Shown in pieces: positions 50,614 to 60,129 of a stretch of DNA of 64,000 bases (the first letter of the stretch is position 1; each line of letters opens with the position of its first letter). The stretch comes from Sphingomonas parapaucimobilis NBRC 15100 (GTDB taxonomy: Bacteria; Pseudomonadota; Alphaproteobacteria; Sphingomonadales; Sphingomonadaceae): the NCBI RefSeq assembly GCF_000787715.1, contig NZ_BBPI01000035.1:114667-178666 (forward strand), written 5' to 3'. The notes under the pieces are model-generated. The model was not told where the DNA came from. It did not search any database and was given only the letters and a program-made list of their open reading frames with translations. A program made the translations under genes and the position numbers.

Positions 50614-51990
50614 ATGCCCGTATCCCCGCAAGCCTATCGCCCCGCCTCCGCCCTGACCGAGATTACGGACTTCATCGCCGATCCTGTGGCGCCCGCCGAT
50701 TTCCCGCGGACGATCATCCGCTTCCGCAACGACCGCGCGGCGGCCGAGATCGGACTGGAGACGCTGACCGATGAGGAGTGGACCTGGCATCTCGGCCGGT
50801 TCGCCCCCTTGCCCGACACGCTGCCGGGGCCGTTCGCGATGCGCTATCACGGGCATCAGTTCCGCCATTACAACAGCGACCTGGGCGACGGACGCGGCTT
50901 CACCTTCGCGCAGATGACCGCGACCGACGGCCGGTTGCTCGAACTCGGCACCAAGGGGTCGGGCCAGACGCCGTACAGCCGCTCCGGCGACGGCCGCCTG
51001 ACCCTGAAGGGCGGGGTCCGCGAAATCCTGGCGACCGAGATGCTGGAGGCGCTGAACGTCCCCACCTCGCGCACTTTGTCGATCATCGAGACGGGCGAGG
51101 CGCTGCACCGGGGCGACGAGCCCTCCCCCACCCGCTCGGCGGTGATGGTGCGGATGAGCCATGGCCATATCCGCATCGGCAGCTTCCAGCGGCTGGCCTT
51201 CGAACGTGACGAAGCGGGAATGCGGCGGCTGGTCGCCTATGTCCTCCGTCATTTCTACGGCGAGGATTCGGACGATCCGGTCCGGCTGCTGACCCTGGTG
51301 GCGCAACGGACCGCGACACTGGCGGCGCGTTACATGGCCGCCGGGTTCGTCCATGGCGTGCTCAATTCGGACAATATCAACGTGACCGGCGAGAGCTTCG
51401 ACTATGGCCCGTGGCGGTTCGCACCGACCTGGGACCCGGAATTTACCGCTGCCTATTTCGACCATTCGGGCCTCTATGCGCTGGCCCGCCAGCCCGAGGC
51501 GATCCAGTGGGACGTGATGCAGCTCGCCTCCAGCCTGCGCCTGATCGCCGAGAGCGAACCGCTGATCGCCGCGTTGGAGGGATTCGCCACGACCTATCAG
51601 CAGGAGATCGTGACCGCGATCCTCTGGCGGCTGGGGCTGACCCCGCGTGGCGGCACCGAGGACCGGGCGCTCGTCCAGACGTTCGAGCGGGCGCTGCGGG
51701 AGAGCCAGGCCAGCCTCGACCGCACCTATTTCGACCTGTTCGGCGGACAGGTGCCCGATCATTATGACGAAAGCTGGAACGCGCTTCGCGACCTGATCGA
51801 ACCCTATACCCCGCGCCGCGCGCGGGACGGTGCCTATTGGCAAGGCTCCCCCGAATCGATGCTGATCGACGAGGTCGAGGCGATCTGGGCGCCGATCGCC
51901 GAGCATGACGACTGGACCCTGCTCCACGACAAGGTCGCGCGGGTGCGCGCCATGGGCCGGGCGCTTGCCGACCCGGCTGCGGCGGCCTAG
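50614..51990 (+). CDS. selO: Protein adenylyltransferase SelO, 458 aa
   Basis: Pseudokinase-fold signature: RYHGHQFRHYNSDLGDGRG, ELGTKGSGQTPYSRSGDGRL, HGVLNSDNINVTGESFDYGP and DWTLL near the end. SelO transfers AMP to protein hydroxyls and is linked to oxidative stress. I place the start at ATG 50614 (MPVSPQAYRP), matching the family; ATG 50575 in frame would overlap the start of the divergent hydrolase. Confidence 0.92.
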   Translation: MPVSPQAYRPASALTEITDFIADPVAPADFPRTIIRFRNDRAAAEIGLETLTDEEWTWHLGRFAPLPDTLPGPFAMRYHGHQFRHYNSDLGDGRGFTFAQMTATDGRLLELGTKGSGQTPYSRSGDGRLTLKGGVREILATEMLEALNVPTSRTLSIIETGEALHRGDEPSPTRSAVMVRMSHGHIRIGSFQRLAFERDEAGMRRLVAYVLRHFYGEDSDDPVRLLTLVAQRTATLAARYMAAGFVHGVLNSDNINVTGESFDYGPWRFAPTWDPEFTAAYFDHSGLYALARQPEAIQWDVMQLASSLRLIAESEPLIAALEGFATTYQQEIVTAILWRLGLTPRGGTEDRALVQTFERALRESQASLDRTYFDLFGGQVPDHYDESWNALRDLIEPYTPRRARDGAYWQGSPESMLIDEVEAIWAPIAEHDDWTLLHDKVARVRAMGRALADPAAAA

Positions 51991-52010
51991 AACCTAGTGA
52001 AGAGGGCCTG

Positions 52011-52179
52011 TCTCTCCCCTCCCCTTCAGGAGTGGCAGGTTGGTCATGCCCCCAGCATGACCTAAACGATGCTGGGCATCGTTTACCTACCACTGGGCCG
52101 GGGGTGGGGCGACGGCCCCAGACCCGGCATCGGTGGAGAGGCCCCACCCCAACCCCTCCCCTGAAGGGGAGGGGCTTGC
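52011..52179. repeat. Intergenic palindromic repeat, family A, with inserted inverted repeat
   Basis: Begins CCCCTCCCCTTCAGGAGTGG, carries an inner inverted repeat (GGTTGGTCATGCCCCCAGCA ... GATGCTGGGCATCG), and ends with TGGAGAGGCCCCACCCC and CCCCTGAAGGGGAGGGGC, the same right end as 42,319-42,423. Confidence 0.75.
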
Positions 52180-52204
52180 CTGGATCCATGCCATGCCTTC
52201 TTTC

Positions 52205-53608
52205 ATGTCGACCCACGAACCCGCCACGGCCGCGCTGATCGCCGAGCTTCCCATCGGCAATGCGGGCGATGAGGTCGCCGCCGCACGTACGGCATGGGCC
52301 GACTGGGCGATGACGCCGCTGGCCGAGCGGATCGATACGCTGCGTCGCTTCGCCGGGATCGTGCGCGATCGTGCGGAGGCGTTCGCCGACCTGATCGCGC
52401 GCGAAACCGGCAAGCCGCTGTGGGAAGCGAAGACCGAGGTCGATACCGTGATCGCCAAGGTCGGCATCTCGATCACCGCGCAGGCCGAACGCGCGGGCGA
52501 GCGCGTCACCGACCAGCCGGGCGGCGGACGCATGGCATTGCGTCACCGGCCGCATGGCGTGCTGGCGGTTCTGGGGCCGTATAATTTCCCTGCGCACCTG
52601 CCCAACGGCCATATCGTGCCCGCGCTGCTGGCGGGCAATGCGGTGGTCTTCAAGCCGTCGGAAAAGACCCCGGCGACGGGCGCGTTCTTGGTCGAATGCT
52701 ATCACGCGGCGGGCGTGCCCGAAGGGGTCGTTCGGCTGCTGATCGGCGGGCCGGATCAGGGCCGGGCGCTGGCCGGGCATGATGATATCGACGGGCTGCT
52801 CTTCACCGGCTCGGCGCGCACCGGGCTGGCGCTGAACCGCCAGTTCGCCGAGCGGCCGGAAAAGATCCTGGCGCTGGAGATGGGCGGCAACAATCCGATC
52901 ATCGTCTGGGACGATCCCGACCTGGACGCCGCCGCCGCGCTGATCGTCCAGTCGGCCTATACCACCGCCGGGCAACGCTGCACCGCCGGGCGGCGGCTGA
53001 TCGTCGAGGACCGGCTGTTCGATCCCCTGATGGCCGCGCTGACCGGGCTGGTCGACCGGCTGATCGTCGGCGCGCCGCATGATGCGCCTGCGCCCTTCAT
53101 GGGGCCGGTGATCGACAATGACGCGGCCGACCATCTGCTGGCGCGAGTCGACGATCTGGTAGCGAGCGGCGCGAAGATCATCCGCCCGCTGGAGCGAATC
53201 GCGCCAGAGCTGCCGCTGCTGACCCCGGCGATCCTCGACATCGGCGCCGTCGCCGAACGCCCCGATGACGAGCTGTTCGGCCCTGTCCTGCAAGTCTCGC
53301 GCGCCACCGATTTCACGGACGCCATCGCGCAGGCCAACGCCACCCGCTACGGCCTGTCCGCCTCGCTGATCTCGCCCTCGTCCGAGCGCTACGCGCAATT
53401 CTGGAGCGGCATCCGCGCCGGGATCGTCAACTGGAACCGCCCGACCAACGGTGCGGCATCCAGCGCGCCGTTCGGCGGCATCGGCTGGTCGGGCAACCAC
53501 CGCCCCAGTGCCTATTACGCCGCCGATTACTGCGCCTATCCGGTGGCCAGCGCGGAAAGCGACAGCGCCGCCGCCACAATTCCGGTCGGGCTGCGCCCGC
53601 ATAGCTGA
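52205..53608 (+). CDS. astD: Succinylglutamate-semialdehyde dehydrogenase, 467 aa
   Basis: Aldehyde dehydrogenase with ALRHRPHGVLAVLGPYNFP, LPNGHIVPALLAGNAV, catalytic Glu in LEMGGNNPIIVWD and Cys in TAGQRCTAGRRL. The match to E. coli AstD across these blocks is very close. It performs the last oxidation of the arginine succinyltransferase pathway. ATG 52193 is an alternative start. The rest of the ast operon is not nearby. Confidence 0.9.
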   Translation: MSTHEPATAALIAELPIGNAGDEVAAARTAWADWAMTPLAERIDTLRRFAGIVRDRAEAFADLIARETGKPLWEAKTEVDTVIAKVGISITAQAERAGERVTDQPGGGRMALRHRPHGVLAVLGPYNFPAHLPNGHIVPALLAGNAVVFKPSEKTPATGAFLVECYHAAGVPEGVVRLLIGGPDQGRALAGHDDIDGLLFTGSARTGLALNRQFAERPEKILALEMGGNNPIIVWDDPDLDAAAALIVQSAYTTAGQRCTAGRRLIVEDRLFDPLMAALTGLVDRLIVGAPHDAPAPFMGPVIDNDAADHLLARVDDLVASGAKIIRPLERIAPELPLLTPAILDIGAVAERPDDELFGPVLQVSRATDFTDAIAQANATRYGLSASLISPSSERYAQFWSGIRAGIVNWNRPTNGAASSAPFGGIGWSGNHRPSAYYAADYCAYPVASAESDSAAATIPVGLRPHS

Positions 53609-53670
53609 TCTACCCCCGCCCCAAGCATCGCTCGGTTGTGGATGGCATCCGGGGGGATCATCTGTAGAGC

Positions 53671-54462
53671 ATGGCTAGTCTTCTCGATCCCACCGCGCGC
53701 GGGCGCGTGATCCTTGTCGGTGCAGGCCCCGGCGATCCGGGCCTGCTGACCGTGCGTGCGGTCGAGGCGCTGAAGACCGCCGATGTCGTCGTGCATGACG
53801 GGTTGATCGATGCCCGCGTCCTCGACCTCGCGCCCCCTCAGGCCCAGCGCATCTCGGTCGCCAAGCGGCGCGCGCGGCACACCTTGTCGCAGGAAGCGAT
53901 CAATGCGCTGATCGTCGCGCACGTGAAGACGGGTGCGATCGTCGTCCGGCTGAAGGGCGGCGACCCGTTCATCTTCGGGCGCGGCGGCGAAGAAGTGGAG
54001 ACCGTGCGTGCTGCCGGGCTTCCCGTCGAAGTCATTCCCGGCGTCTCCGCGGCGCTCGGTTGCGCGGCGGAGGCAATGCTCCCGCTCACCCATCGCGACC
54101 ACAGCTCGGCCGTGTCCTTCGTCGCGGGCCAGTGCAAGGGGCTGACCGATCAGGACTGGTCGGGCCTGGCGGGCCAGGCGCGCACGCTCGTCATCTATAT
54201 GGGCGTCGCGACCGCCAACGGCATCGCCGACAAGCTGATGGCGGACGGCGTCGCCCCCGACATGCCCGTCGCGGTGCTGGAGCGCGGCACGCTGGAGGGC
54301 CACCGCGCCATCCGCACGCTGCTCGCCGACCTCGGCCCGATGGTCGAGCGCGAACGGGTGCAGAGCCCGGCGATCATCGTCGTCGGCGAAGTCGTGACGC
54401 TGTCGGATGCCGAAGACAAGTTGGCGCGTTGGGCTCGTGTGGCGGAAGGAATGAGCGCATGA
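53671..54462 (+). CDS. cobA: Uroporphyrinogen-III C-methyltransferase, 263 aa
   Basis: VILVGAGPGDPGLLTVRAV at the N-terminus, VRLKGGDPFIFGRGGEE, VIPGVSAALG and a late AVLERGTLEGHRAIRTLLAD are the SUMT signature. It methylates uroporphyrinogen III to precorrin-2, feeding siroheme for CysI encoded downstream. First gene of a five-gene sulfur operon. Confidence 0.95.
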   Translation: MASLLDPTARGRVILVGAGPGDPGLLTVRAVEALKTADVVVHDGLIDARVLDLAPPQAQRISVAKRRARHTLSQEAINALIVAHVKTGAIVVRLKGGDPFIFGRGGEEVETVRAAGLPVEVIPGVSAALGCAAEAMLPLTHRDHSSAVSFVAGQCKGLTDQDWSGLAGQARTLVIYMGVATANGIADKLMADGVAPDMPVAVLERGTLEGHRAIRTLLADLGPMVERERVQSPAIIVVGEVVTLSDAEDKLARWARVAEGMSA

Positions 54463-54755
54463 AGCTGTTGACGGGCAATGATCTGGCGACCGGCGACGTC
54501 GTCTGGTGGACGGGAAGCGACTGGTCGCGCCATGTCGAGGATGCGGTCGATGTCGGCGGACAGGGTGAGGCGATCCTGCGGGCCGAGGAAGGCGCGCGTC
54601 GGGTCAACGTGCCCTATCTGATCGACGCGGAGGCGACCGAACAAGGCCCCCGCCCCGCCCATATCAAGGACCGTATCCGCGCGCTCGGCCCCACGGTGCG
54701 CCCCGACCTGACGCTGAAGCCCGCCGATGCGGACGCCGGCGCCTGGGTTATCTGA
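54459..54755 (+). CDS. DUF2849 family protein, 98 aa
   Basis: Short protein with LLTGNDLATGDVVWW near the N-terminus, the DUF2849 opening, placed in ATGA overlap after cobA and 11 bp before cysI. Such proteins always sit in this sulfite-reduction gene set in alphaproteobacteria; the function is not established. Confidence 0.88.
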   Translation: MKLLTGNDLATGDVVWWTGSDWSRHVEDAVDVGGQGEAILRAEEGARRVNVPYLIDAEATEQGPRPAHIKDRIRALGPTVRPDLTLKPADADAGAWVI

Positions 54756-54766
54756 GAGTTTAACGC

Positions 54767-56392
54767 ATGTACGCTTACGACGAATATGACCAGAGCATCG
54801 TCGATGCCCGTGTTGAGGAATTTCGTGACCAGGTGGAACGCCGCCTGTCGGGCGCGCTGACCGAGGATCAGTTCAAGCCGCTGCGGCTGATGAATGGTCT
54901 CTACTTGCAGCTTCACGCCTATATGCTGCGCGTCGCGGTGCCGTACGGCACGCTGGACAGCCGCCAGATGCGGATGCTGGGCCATATCGCACGCAAGTAC
55001 GATCGCGGCTACGGCCATTTCACCACGCGGCAGAACATCCAGTATAACTGGATCAAGCTGGCCGATGCGCCCGACATCCTCGCCGAGCTGGCGACGGTGC
55101 AGATGCATGCCATCCAGACCTCGGGCAATTGCATCCGCAACATCTCGTCCGACCAGTTTGCGGGCGCCGCCGCCGACGAGGTCGCCGATCCGCGCCCCTG
55201 GGCCGAGCTGCTGCGGCAATGGTCGACCTTCCACCCCGAATTCACCTACCTGCCGCGCAAGTTCAAGATCGCGGTGATCGCGGCGGACGAGGACCGCGCG
55301 GCCATGCGGCTGCACGATATCGGCATACAGCTTTTGACGCGCGACGGCGTGCTGGGTGCGAAGATCTTCGTCGGCGGCGGAATGGGCCGCACCCCGATGA
55401 TCGCGCATGAGGTGAAGGACTTCATCACCGCCGACCATCTGATGAGCTATCTGGAGGCGTGCCTGCGCGTCTATAACCGCTATGGCCGCCGCGATAATAT
55501 CTACAAGGCGCGGATCAAGATCCTGCTCCACGAGATCGGTGTTGACGCGTACCGCGACCAAGTCGAGGCGGAGTTCGCCGCGATCCGTGACTTGGGGCTG
55601 GACCCGCCGCTCGCCGAACTGGCGCGGATCACCGCCATGTTCGGCGGGCCGGACTTCGACCGCAATGCGCCCGATATCGTCGACCGCTCCGACCCCGATT
55701 TCGCGGTCTGGCTGGACCAGAATGTCGCCGCCCACAAGCAGCCCGGCCATGCCATCGTCACGATCAGCCTGAAGCCGATCGGCGGCATCCCCGGCGACGC
55801 GTCGGCCGAACAGATCGACCTGATGGCCGACCTCGCCGAACGCTACGGCCATGACGAACTGCGCGTCACCCACGCCCAGAACATCGTCCTGCCGCATATC
55901 CGCAAGGCCGACCTGTACGCCATCTGGACCGCCTTGCGCGACGCCGGGCTGGCGGAGGCCAATCTCGACCTGATCTCCGACATCATCGCCTGCCCCGGCC
56001 TCGATTATTGCAGCCTGGCCAATGCCCGCTCCATCCCGCTGGCGCAGAAGATCGGCGAGCGTTTCGCCGGGCGGCAGCGGGAGCTGGGCGAGTTGAAGCT
56101 GAAGATCTCGGGCTGCATCAACGCCTGCGGCCACCATCATGCCGGGCATATCGGCATATTGGGCGTCGATAAGAAAGGCACCGAGAATTACCAGTTGCTG
56201 CTCGGCGGGTCTGGGGCGGAAGACGTCTCGCTCGGCAAGATCACCGGCCCCGGCTTCGACGAGGACGGCGTGGTCGACGCGATCGAGCGCGTGACCGACC
56301 GCTATGTCGAACTCCGCGAGGCGGACGAGCGCTTCCTCGACACCTATCGCCGCGTCGGCATGCAGCCGTTCAAGGAAGCCATTTATGGTTGA
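54767..56392 (+). CDS. cysI: Sulfite reductase hemoprotein (CysI/NirA-type), 541 aa
   Basis: Siroheme/4Fe-4S reductase: TTRQNIQYNW, QTSGNCIRNI, the Fe-S cysteines in CPGLDYCSLANARS and KISGCINACGHHHAGH. It reduces sulfite to sulfide for cysteine synthesis. Placed between DUF2849 and DUF934 genes and upstream of cysH, which argues for sulfite rather than nitrite reduction. Confidence 0.92.
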   Translation: MYAYDEYDQSIVDARVEEFRDQVERRLSGALTEDQFKPLRLMNGLYLQLHAYMLRVAVPYGTLDSRQMRMLGHIARKYDRGYGHFTTRQNIQYNWIKLADAPDILAELATVQMHAIQTSGNCIRNISSDQFAGAAADEVADPRPWAELLRQWSTFHPEFTYLPRKFKIAVIAADEDRAAMRLHDIGIQLLTRDGVLGAKIFVGGGMGRTPMIAHEVKDFITADHLMSYLEACLRVYNRYGRRDNIYKARIKILLHEIGVDAYRDQVEAEFAAIRDLGLDPPLAELARITAMFGGPDFDRNAPDIVDRSDPDFAVWLDQNVAAHKQPGHAIVTISLKPIGGIPGDASAEQIDLMADLAERYGHDELRVTHAQNIVLPHIRKADLYAIWTALRDAGLAEANLDLISDIIACPGLDYCSLANARSIPLAQKIGERFAGRQRELGELKLKISGCINACGHHHAGHIGILGVDKKGTENYQLLLGGSGAEDVSLGKITGPGFDEDGVVDAIERVTDRYVELREADERFLDTYRRVGMQPFKEAIYG

Positions 56393-56843
56393 GCCGATCA
56401 CCGTGAACACCCATGCGGGCGCGACCCTGCTGCGCTTTCGCGACGATGTGGTGCATGACGAACCGGCGGTGACGCTGGATGCGTTTCTGGGCCAGACCAA
56501 TGCCACCGCCGTCCGGCTGGAGGCGGGCGACGATGTGCGCGAACTGCTGCCGCACCTGGGCCAGATCGCCTTGGTCGAGATCAGCTTCCCGACCTTTCGC
56601 GACGGGCGCGGCTATTCGGCGGCGCGTATCCTGCGCGAAGCGGGGTTCGAGGGCGAGCTGCGCGCAGCGGGCGATGTGCTGGTCGACCAGATTCCGCCCA
56701 TGCGCCGCTGCGGCTTCGACAGCTTCGCGCCGGAAAAGCCGGTTGATGCGGCGACCCTGACCAAGCTGCTGGCGCTCTATCCCCAGCCCTATCAAAAGGC
56801 CGCCGACGCGCGGGTGCCGGTGTGGAAACTGCGCCATGGCTGA
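56385..56843 (+). CDS. DUF934 family protein, 152 aa
   Basis: Overlaps cysI by 8 bp. Segments FRDGRGYSAARILRE and GDVLVDQIPPMRRCGFDSF are diagnostic for DUF934. It is thought to support sulfite reductase function, perhaps as electron-transfer or assembly partner; not proven. Overlaps cysH downstream by 8 bp. Confidence 0.92.
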   Translation: MVEPITVNTHAGATLLRFRDDVVHDEPAVTLDAFLGQTNATAVRLEAGDDVRELLPHLGQIALVEISFPTFRDGRGYSAARILREAGFEGELRAAGDVLVDQIPPMRRCGFDSFAPEKPVDAATLTKLLALYPQPYQKAADARVPVWKLRHG

Positions 56844-57582
56844 GCGTGCGCTCGACCGGATCGACGTTAGGCCTGCCTATACGGTCGAAGACGCCGCAGC
56901 GTACGAAGCGCGGTTCGCAGGGGTGCCCGCCCCGGAGATGCTACGCACCCTGCTGACCGGCGAGCTGCACGGACAGATCGCGGCGGTATCGTCCTTCGGC
57001 ACCGAGTCCGCCGTGCTGCTCCACATGGTCGCGCAGGCCGATCCGGCAACGCCGGTGGTGTTTACCGACACACTGAAGATGTTTCCCGAGACGCTGGCAT
57101 ACCGCGACTCGCTGGTCGCGCGGCTGGGGCTGCTCGACGTCCGCGTGATCCGGCCCGACCCCGCGCTGCTGGCGGCAAAGGATCCGGACGGCATCCGTTA
57201 CGGCTACGACCCCGATGGTTGCTGCGACCTGCGCAAGGTCGAGCCGCTGGCACGCGGGCTCGCCCCGTTCGAGGCATGGATTTCGGGCCGCAAGGGTTTC
57301 CAGGCGGGCACCCGCCGCGCACTGCCCCGGTTCGAGGTCGAGGACGGCCGTCTGAAGCTCAACCCGCTGGCGGACTGGGACAAGGCGGCGCTCGACGGCT
57401 ATTTCGCGGCGCACGACCTGCCCCGCCACCCGCTGGAGGCGCAAGGCTATCTGTCGATCGGCTGCGCGCCCTGCACCAGCCAGGTGAAGCCCGGCGAAGA
57501 CCCGCGCGCCGGGCGGTGGCGCGGGTTCGACAAGGTGGAGTGCGGGATACACCGGCCCGTGGAAGCCGTTCGGCCGGGCTAA
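56836..57582 (+). CDS. cysH: Phosphoadenylyl/adenylyl-sulfate reductase, 248 aa
   Basis: SSFGTESAVLLHMVA, FTDTLKMFPETLAYRD and the Fe-S cysteines in GCCDLRKVEPL and GCAPC with a later ECGIH. The double CC and CxxC pairs indicate the Fe-S type, which can reduce APS as well as PAPS. Last gene of the cobA-cysH operon. Confidence 0.92.
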   Translation: MAERALDRIDVRPAYTVEDAAAYEARFAGVPAPEMLRTLLTGELHGQIAAVSSFGTESAVLLHMVAQADPATPVVFTDTLKMFPETLAYRDSLVARLGLLDVRVIRPDPALLAAKDPDGIRYGYDPDGCCDLRKVEPLARGLAPFEAWISGRKGFQAGTRRALPRFEVEDGRLKLNPLADWDKAALDGYFAAHDLPRHPLEAQGYLSIGCAPCTSQVKPGEDPRAGRWRGFDKVECGIHRPVEAVRPG

Positions 57583-58055
57583 CTATTATCACCACCCCGG
57601 CGAAGGCCCGGGTCCAGTGGCAATGCGCTCGGTAGCGCGCAAGACGTCGCGAGGGAGGCACAAGCGAGCGGCGGGATTAGAGTTGAAAGCGATCAGCATT
57701 GCACGGTTTTAGCCCCTCCCCTGAAGGGGAGGGGTGAGCAGAGTTGATCGTTTTCAACTCTTGGCCTCCCCCGCATCGCTAGGCGTGCCTCAACCTTGGC
57801 GGCATCTAGGCCCCGGCCTCCGCCGGGGTCGTGAGGGTGGACGGGAAAAGTGCCCCCCATCCCTCACACTCCGCTCCCACCCACCGTTCGCACTGAGCGA
57901 AGTCGAACTGCACGCCGCGAACTCGCCCCTAGGTGACGGTCATCCCGTCGCCTTCGACTTCGGCGCGAAGCGCCGAAGTTTATCCTGAGCGGCTGCCTTG
58001 CCAGCCAGCCAAAGGGCTCAGGCTGAACGTGGGGCGGGAATTAACTCGCCTCGGC
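57583..58055. repeat. 473-bp intergenic region with several repeat families
   Basis: Holds a family A fragment (CCCCTCCCCTGAAGGGGAGG at about 57,715-57,734) and family D pieces of the CTTCGACT...CGCTCAGG...CTGAACG type (CACTGAGCGAAGTCGAACTG, GCCTTCGACTTCGGCGCGAA, CAGGCTGAACGTGGGGCGGG). The last piece also occurs at 63,832-63,858. No gene is supported. Confidence 0.7.
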
Positions 58056-59549
58056 TCAATACCCCGCGAAATCGGTAAACCGCGTGATCGTCGGGTCGAA
58101 CTTCATCACCACCTTGCCGGTCGCACCGTGACGCTGTTTGGCGACGATCAGCTCGGCCAGGCCGTAAACCCGCTCCACCTCGGTCGCCCATTTGGCGTGA
58201 TCCTCGAAGACCTTGCCGTCATCGCCTTCCATCGGGCGCTTGGGCTCGCGCTGCATCATGTAATAGTCTTCGCGGAACACGAACCAGACCATGTCGGCGT
58301 CCTGCTCGATCGAGCCGGATTCGCGAAGGTCGGACAGCATCGGTCGCTTGTCCTCACGCTGCTCGACGGCGCGGGACAGCTGGGACAGCGCCAGCACCGG
58401 CACGTTCATGTCCTTGGCCAGCGTCTTCAATCCGCGCGAAATCTCCGAGATTTCCTGCACGCGGTTGCCCTCGGAAGACTTGCCCGAGCCGGTCAGCAGC
58501 TGGAGATAGTCGACCACGACCAGCCCCAGCTCGTTGTTCAGCCGCCGCTGCAAACGCCGGACGCGGGTGTGCAGCGCCGAGATGGTCAGGCCGCCGGTAT
58601 CGTCGATGAACAGCGGCAGCTGCTCCAGCTCGGCGGCGGCGGCGGCGAGTTGCGCGAACTCGTTGCGGCTGATCTTGCCCATACGGAGTGCTTCGGAGCT
58701 GATCCCCGACTGCTCGGCCAGGATACGCGTCGCCAGCTGGTCGGCCGACATTTCGAGGCTGAAGAAGGCAACCTTGGCACCGACCGATTCGGAAGGCGGG
58801 ATGCCGTCCTGCATGTCGCGCATCCAGCGGCGCGCGGCGTTGAACGCGATGTTGGTCGCCAGCGAGGTCTTGCCCATGCCCGGACGGCCCGCCAGGATCA
58901 TCAAGTCGGAGCGGTGCATACCACCGATCTTGGCATTGACCGAGTCGAGACCCGTGGTGATGCCCGAGACATGGCCGCCCGAATTCAGCGCGCGCTCGGC
59001 ATTCTTGACCGCCATGGTGGTGGCCTGGGAGAAGCTCTTCACCGCATTCTCGGAGCCGCCATCCGCCGCGACCTTGAACAGCTCGTTCTCGGCCAGTTCG
59101 ATCTGCGCGCGCGGGTTGACCTCTTCGGAGGTGTCCATCGCCCGGTCGACCAGGGTCCGCCCCACCGTCACCAGCGCGCGGAGCATCGCCAGGTCATAGA
59201 TCTGAGTCGCGAACTGCCGCGCGCCGATCAGGCCCGCGCCGGAACCGGTCAGCTGCGCCAGATAGGACGGCCCGCCCAGCGCCTTCATCCCCTCGTCCGC
59301 CTCGAACATCGGGCGCAGCGTGACGGGGGTCGCCAACATGTCGGTGGCGCGCAGATTCTTGATCGCGGAGAATATGCGGCCATGAACGGGCTCGAAGAAA
59401 TGCTCCGGGTCCAGCCGGTCGACCAGATCGTCAGCCAGCCGGTTGTCGATCATCATCGCGCCGAGCAGCGCGGCCTCCGCCTCGATATTGCGGGGAAGCT
59501 GCTGCGGCTCGGTGGCGGCAGCGGGGTTCTGGAATGCGAGGGTGGCCAT
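58056..59549 (-). CDS. dnaB: Replicative DNA helicase DnaB, 497 aa
   Basis: N-terminal domain opening PRNIEAEAALLGAMM, Walker A LAGRPGMGKTSLATN, Walker B VVVDYLQLLTG, arginine finger region VPVLALSQLSRAVEQR and DLRESGSIEQDAD. Full length. Start ATG 59549 (MATLAF) is the family start; an earlier in-frame start would add 14 non-conserved residues. Hexameric ring that unwinds the chromosome. Confidence 0.96.
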   Translation of the reverse strand: MATLAFQNPAAATEPQQLPRNIEAEAALLGAMMIDNRLADDLVDRLDPEHFFEPVHGRIFSAIKNLRATDMLATPVTLRPMFEADEGMKALGGPSYLAQLTGSGAGLIGARQFATQIYDLAMLRALVTVGRTLVDRAMDTSEEVNPRAQIELAENELFKVAADGGSENAVKSFSQATTMAVKNAERALNSGGHVSGITTGLDSVNAKIGGMHRSDLMILAGRPGMGKTSLATNIAFNAARRWMRDMQDGIPPSESVGAKVAFFSLEMSADQLATRILAEQSGISSEALRMGKISRNEFAQLAAAAAELEQLPLFIDDTGGLTISALHTRVRRLQRRLNNELGLVVVDYLQLLTGSGKSSEGNRVQEISEISRGLKTLAKDMNVPVLALSQLSRAVEQREDKRPMLSDLRESGSIEQDADMVWFVFREDYYMMQREPKRPMEGDDGKVFEDHAKWATEVERVYGLAELIVAKQRHGATGKVVMKFDPTITRFTDFAGY

Positions 59550-59646
59550 TTCTTCGGCGTTAGCGCGGAGTGACGCCGGAGGAAAACACATTGCGTCGAT
59601 CAGCGGAGGATTTGCGGCGCACGCGCTTCGCGACTATCCCTGCCGG

Positions 59647-60129
59647 ATGGCCGATCCCCGGATCATATCCATCGATCTCGACGAGCGTAGCCTGGGCTGG
59701 CGCTCGGCCGATGTCGAGCAGGAACGGCGGATCGCGATCTTCGACCTGATCGAGGAGAACACCTTCGCGCCGCAGCGACCACAGGCGGACGGCTATGCCG
59801 GGCCGTACCGCATCAAGCTGGAGTCGGAGGAAGGCCGGCTCGGCATCCATATGTATCGCGAGGACGGCACGCATATCGAGACCCTGGTGCTGGCGCTCGG
59901 GCGGTTCCGGCGGCCGATCAAGGATTATTTCGCGATCTGCGACAGCTATTACCAGGCGATCCGTGCCGCCACGCCGCAACAGATCGAGACGATCGATATG
60001 GCCCGGCGGGGCATCCATAACGACGCCGCGCAGATGCTGAAGGAGCGGCTGACCGGCAAGATCGAAGTCGATTTCGACACCGCGCGCCGTCTGTTCACAC
60101 TGCTCTGCGTCCTGCATATCCGCAACTGA
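59647..60129 (+). CDS. UPF0262 family protein, 160 aa
   Basis: RIISIDLDERSLGWRSADVE, NTFAPQ, and ARRGIHNDAAQMLKERLTGK with a C-terminal RRLFTLLCVLHI are hallmark segments of UPF0262, found almost only in alphaproteobacteria. Function unknown. Divergent from dnaB; stop overlaps the next start (TGATG). Confidence 0.93.
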   Translation: MADPRIISIDLDERSLGWRSADVEQERRIAIFDLIEENTFAPQRPQADGYAGPYRIKLESEEGRLGIHMYREDGTHIETLVLALGRFRRPIKDYFAICDSYYQAIRAATPQQIETIDMARRGIHNDAAQMLKERLTGKIEVDFDTARRLFTLLCVLHIRN

